Shown: in pieces, positions 60,065 to 64,000 of the stretch
Layout: each line of letters begins with the position of its first letter
Position numbering within the stretch: position 1 is the first letter of the stretch
Assembly (NCBI GenBank): GCA_902384525.1
Contig: CABMCA010000097.1
Span: forward strand, 1 to 64,000
Source of the DNA: an uncultured archaeon
GTDB taxonomy: Archaea; Halobacteriota; Methanosarcinia; Methanosarcinales; Methanoperedenaceae
DNA: 64,000 nucleotides
Reading direction: 5' to 3'
Notes under the pieces: generated by a model
The model's database searches: none
The model's input: only the letters and a program-made list of their open reading frames with translations
What the model was told of the DNA's origin: nothing
Position numbers and translations under genes: made by a program

Positions 60065-62212
60065 CTATAAACCAATTCTTGTACGGATTTTTTCATTAAA
60101 ATATAAGATAATCAAAAATATGAATGCAATTCCTGAAATGACATATCCAATTAAATAAATATTAAATCGTTCATAGTATAATGTATTTCCTTTAATGTCG
60201 GAAGTATCATAAGCGTTCGTTACTCCAAAGTTCGCAAAAGGAGTCTTTCCTTCAAGCTTCCAGTCTTCTGAATACCTCCGGGAAAAAACAATATAGCGTT
60301 TTGAAGGCTGACCGAGTAAATACTTAACAGGAGACTCAATAGTATAATTAAGAGTCTGTCCCTTCGATGCCTGTATATGTGTATTTGTATTGGTCTCATT
60401 CCCGGCTGCAATGGCGAAGGAAGTTAAGTCCCGGGTCTTGCTAATCTCAAGCAAATCCTCCCAATCTTTTATGGTGATCACCCCGTCAGCCTCGTAAAAC
60501 CTTGAGACAGGATGCATGTTCCTGAAAACTACAAGATTTTCAGTGTCCTTTACCAGCTCCAGATCTCTTTGTTTATAAAGAAAATCATATTGTCCATAAT
60601 CAACTTCTTTTGTAAGAATTATATATTTCACATTGAGCGGCACAACAAGTTCGCCAAAATTCTCTATTTTATCTTTCTTCCCTAACAGGAACTCAATGTA
60701 CCCTGCAACCGGATTCGAAGAAGAACTATAGATCGGCCCAGCTTCCATATTTTCCCCCTGTATCACAGGTTTATCAAAAAAGGTGCTTGCCGGATTTGCA
60801 ATGCGTATCTGGGGCGTTGGAAGCCACTTGAAGTCCATATAAAGGTGCCATGGCATGAACAATATATTAAAGTCCTGTTTATCCTCGTTAAGATAATCGT
60901 TCACAGCGTACCAGTCCTTCGGATAATCAGTGGTTTTAAGCTGGCCCTGGAAGCCATCGAATATAGTGAAGGAATAGATGAAAGGAGTTGAAATTGCAAG
61001 AGCGATCAAGAGCAACGCTGCGAATTTATTATATGCGTTGCTTCCTGAATGTTTTGTTTTTGCGATCTTTTCCAGTTCTGCAACTCCGAGACCCCCGAGA
61101 TATGCATAAGCCATTACAAGAAGCGCTACAAATTTCTGGGGTTCCCTGAATCCTTTAAAGAAGAATACGTTGTTAAAGAGAAATTCGAATGCGCTTCCGA
61201 ATGGACCAGAAATACCAGCGGCAATCAAGGCCGACAGGACAGCAACTATTCCGAATGCTCTGACATAGACCCCATGCTCCGGATGCCTGTAGTTTAAAGT
61301 GAAACCATGAACTGCAAGAAATAATATGAAGATGAAAAAGAGGTACCAGTACGGCAGCAGGTCTTTTGTATACAGGTAGCCGCCGCGCCAGAAACCGTAC
61401 ATGGAGGCTGTTGTAAAGAGAGTGTTGAAATTGAGATCCTGCTTGGTTGTAAAGGTATAAAGATCAGAACTTGTGATCTCACCCAGCAAAGTGTTATTTC
61501 CTGTAAAACTCGGGACAAGCCAGTACGAATTAAGCAATAGCAGGAATAAACCGATCAAAAGCAATCTTTTTGATATACTAATGACCCTTTGCGCATTTTT
61601 TCCGGATTCCAGAATTTTTACAATATAAAAAATACCAAAAACTATCAACAAAAGGAATGGCGTATGGGTCTCAATAAAAAATACAACCGTTATAAGAAAT
61701 GCTGCATATAATGATTTATTAGTGGAAGGGGACTCGAAAAAATCCATGAAAGATTTAATAACTATTGGTGAGACAGCATAAGCAAGCAGGATCAGCCAGT
61801 GCCCTGCCAGGAACCTGATATAGATAAAAGGATTGATCATGTACAAAAAGCCGGCAAAATATCTTCCTATCCCCCATTCTTCAGGACAGAGTTTGTACAT
61901 CGAGACGCCTGAAACAAAAAAAACAAGGAAAAAAAGCAATTTCTGGATTATTTCATTTGAGAAAAAAATACCGAGGAAATCAAGAAATGCATATAGAGGC
62001 AAAGTAGAATATTGATTGCCCAATCCGTAAAATGAATCAGATATCCGAAAAGTATCAGGGGTAAATATCATATCCAGGGTTAAAATATAACCCGGAGAAA
62101 AAAAGTTCATGACCAGCACAAGAGAAAGTATTGAAAAGACAAAATAATAAAAACAGTGTTTAGAGAATAAAATTTGCTTTTTCTCTAAGATAGAATCTAT
62201 CCAGCCTGACAT
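60065..62212 (-). CDS. Large polytopic membrane protein, putative glycosyltransferase
   Basis: Multi-TM 715 aa, adjacent to flippase; FKGFREPQKFVALLVMAYAYLGGLG. Confidence 0.65.
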   Translation of the reverse strand: MSGWIDSILEKKQILFSKHCFYYFVFSILSLVLVMNFFSPGYILTLDMIFTPDTFRISDSFYGLGNQYSTLPLYAFLDFLGIFFSNEIIQKLLFFLVFFVSGVSMYKLCPEEWGIGRYFAGFLYMINPFIYIRFLAGHWLILLAYAVSPIVIKSFMDFFESPSTNKSLYAAFLITVVFFIETHTPFLLLIVFGIFYIVKILESGKNAQRVISISKRLLLIGLFLLLLNSYWLVPSFTGNNTLLGEITSSDLYTFTTKQDLNFNTLFTTASMYGFWRGGYLYTKDLLPYWYLFFIFILFLAVHGFTLNYRHPEHGVYVRAFGIVAVLSALIAAGISGPFGSAFEFLFNNVFFFKGFREPQKFVALLVMAYAYLGGLGVAELEKIAKTKHSGSNAYNKFAALLLIALAISTPFIYSFTIFDGFQGQLKTTDYPKDWYAVNDYLNEDKQDFNILFMPWHLYMDFKWLPTPQIRIANPASTFFDKPVIQGENMEAGPIYSSSSNPVAGYIEFLLGKKDKIENFGELVVPLNVKYIILTKEVDYGQYDFLYKQRDLELVKDTENLVVFRNMHPVSRFYEADGVITIKDWEDLLEISKTRDLTSFAIAAGNETNTNTHIQASKGQTLNYTIESPVKYLLGQPSKRYIVFSRRYSEDWKLEGKTPFANFGVTNAYDTSDIKGNTLYYERFNIYLIGYVISGIAFIFLIILYFNEKIRTRIGL

Positions 62213-62301
62213 TCCATTAAAACTGCTCTACAATAATGATATAGTTAACGCCTGTATTTCAATCCGGTTTGAAAACCTTTTTCTTAAAAAATTTTCAAAA
62301 G

Positions 62302-62749
62302 GTATCACTTCACCTACAACGAAGTCTCTGACCTGGCAAACACAGGCCAGTTCAACCTTTTTGCAGGCTCTGACGCAATTGTGCTGGGTAAATACAGCGG
62401 CAGCACCATAACTTCTGATGTTGCAGCGACCACACGAACTGGAAGCAGAAATTTCAAGTATACAAGGATAAAAAATATGATGGACAGGATTGATGTGGAA
62501 GGAGAAACCGATACGCTGGTATCAGCAATAACGAATATTTCCCTGGAATTCAAGTTCATAACACCCTATACCTCGCTTTTCGTTGAGGTACCCAGAAATC
62601 TAACAAATACAACGACAAATGCCATTGATACAAAACCTGAAACAATCACTGCTGCAGCCGCTGCACCCGTAGACGCTGCTGCTAAACCAGTCACAACTTC
62701 ACCTCCTCTGGCAAAACCTCCAACATATAGTAAAACTTTCCAACGATGA
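62302..62749 (+). pseudogene. 3' remnant of a VIT/VWA (inter-alpha-trypsin inhibitor-like) secreted protein
   Basis: Coding frame YHFTYNEVSDLANTGQFNLFAGSDAIVLGKYSGS...ISLEFKFITPYTSLFVEVPRN without the N-terminal VIT/VWA region. Confidence 0.55.
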
Positions 62750-62809
62750 GCGTGAAGACCTTCGAGCAATCACTTCAAAAGGCAAACATAAATCACAGAA
62801 AATACTCAA

Positions 62810-62920
62810 TGCCCAGGACGGGATCCGAACCCGTGACCTCCAGATTTCTCAGGAGACTTTAAGCGCCTCTTCAAATTTACCCTATGAGTCTGGCGCCCTA
62901 ACCAACTAGGCCACCTGGGC
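62810..62920 (-). tRNA. tRNA-Met(CAT) with ~36-nt intron
   Basis: Revcomp GCCCAGG..CCTGGGC acceptor; GGTTCGGATCC T-loop; CCAGA-CTCATA-[intron]-A-TCTGG anticodon arm; intron TGAG can pair with CTCA. Confidence 0.85.
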
Positions 62921-62992
62921 ATATCCCTCCCCTACATGCAAAGATGTATTAAAATATATCGTCTTTGGGTTAGATCATCTAAATGTAATTAT

Positions 62993-64000
62993 CTATTTTT
63001 CCGGAAAATCAACAATCGCACCGTTCTTTCTTAAATCCTCAAAGAATCCCGGGTATGAAATGCTGATGGATTCTATTGTATCGATGGTAGTTTCACCTGC
63101 CACCATTCCTGCGACAGCAAGCGCCATGACGATCCTGTGGTCATCCCAGCCATGCACTGTTGCTCCCTTTAACTTACCGCCTTTGATTATCAACCTGTCT
63201 TTTTCCTCTGTAATGTCCACACCCATTTTTTTAAGTTCAACTGTCATTGCATGGAGCCGGTCAGTTTCCTTGTATCTTACGTGTTCAGCGTTCTCGATGA
63301 CCATTTGTCCGCTGGAAGCAGCCCCCAGCACAGCAAGCGTAGGAACCAGATCCGGCGTCTTGCCAACATCCACTTTGATGCCGCAAAGCTCGCTTTTGGA
63401 TACTTTGACTTCTCCTTTTTTCTGGTCCCATAAGATTTGCGCTCCCATTTTTTCAAGTATCCCTATCAATGCAGAATCACCCTGTTCCGAAGGGAACAGG
63501 TTTTTAATAGTGACGTCACCGCAAAGCGCTCCTGCTGCCATCATATAGGAAGCTGAGGAAAAATCTCCCGGAACATTATATGACCTCATATCATATTTCT
63601 GATCTGGGGGTATGGTGAATGAACTGGCTATTTCATCGGCGTTTATGCTGGCTCCTGCATCTTTTAGCATGTCAATTGTGATATTAACATACGGCCGTGA
63701 TTTCAATTCACCTTTTATCATTATGGTGGTCTCATTTTCTGCAAATGGGCATGCGATCAGAAGTGCGGAAATGAACTGCGAGCTTATTGAACCATCTATA
63801 TGGACTTTTCCTCCCTTCATTTTGCCCCTGACAACTATTGGTGCTAAACCATTATTGCGCGTAGAAAATGCTATTGCTCCAAGATCATTGAGAGCATTCA
63901 GAAGCGGCGTATTTGGTCTTGTCCTGATGCTTGCATCCCCGGTAAGTACAGTAGCTCCATCAACAAGAGAGGATACCGCAGTCATTATCCGGAGTGTCGT
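62993..64000 (-). CDS. aroA: 3-phosphoshikimate 1-carboxyvinyltransferase (partial, runs off window end)
   Basis: DGSISSQFISALLIACPFA, YNVPGDFSSASYMMAAGAL, RYKETDRLHAMTVELKKMG, WDDHRIVMALAVAG; frame open through the window edge (RTLRIMTAVSSL). Confidence 0.95.
   Translation of the reverse strand, partial: TTLRIMTAVSSLVDGATVLTGDASIRTRPNTPLLNALNDLGAIAFSTRNNGLAPIVVRGKMKGGKVHIDGSISSQFISALLIACPFAENETTIMIKGELKSRPYVNITIDMLKDAGASINADEIASSFTIPPDQKYDMRSYNVPGDFSSASYMMAAGALCGDVTIKNLFPSEQGDSALIGILEKMGAQILWDQKKGEVKVSKSELCGIKVDVGKTPDLVPTLAVLGAASSGQMVIENAEHVRYKETDRLHAMTVELKKMGVDITEEKDRLIIKGGKLKGATVHGWDDHRIVMALAVAGMVAGETTIDTIESISISYPGFFEDLRKNGAIVDFPEK

Overview
The window looks like an archaeal chromosome from the methanogen/ANME lineage (Methanosarcinales or Methanoperedens-like). 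This is inferred from coenzyme F430 genes (cfbB, cfbC, cfbD), SepRS, a GHMP-type shikimate kinase, an archaeal MCM, PGF-pre-PGF surface proteins and a dockerin-bearing c-type cytochrome. No database search was run. Main blocks: DUF169 and CBS proteins; a pst phosphate transporter whose PstB carries a TusA-like C-terminal domain; a small accessory region (5.0-8.3 kb) with a MazEF-like pair between 19-bp direct repeats; pyrK/pyrD; a 3'-truncated cohesin protein; an aroC-sepS-nuclease-shikimate kinase-chorismate mutase operon with an in-frame TAG in the kinase; a large low-GC surface glycan cluster (17.4-34 kb); the dockerin/cytochrome protein; an F430 cluster interrupted by an McrBC-type restriction system; MutS-like, GXGXG, radical SAM, MCM, CYTH, Lhr helicase and proS genes; a second surface glycan/S-layer block; an intron-containing tRNA-Met; and a partial aroA. 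The most unusual signal is in the accessory region. Four neighbouring small genes share the nucleotide motif AGAAGGRATYGTYTTTGC just after an ATG, but the long reading frame (EGIVFA...) lies +1 to that ATG and at least two of the four have no usable in-frame start. This could be recoding or a family of decayed genes.
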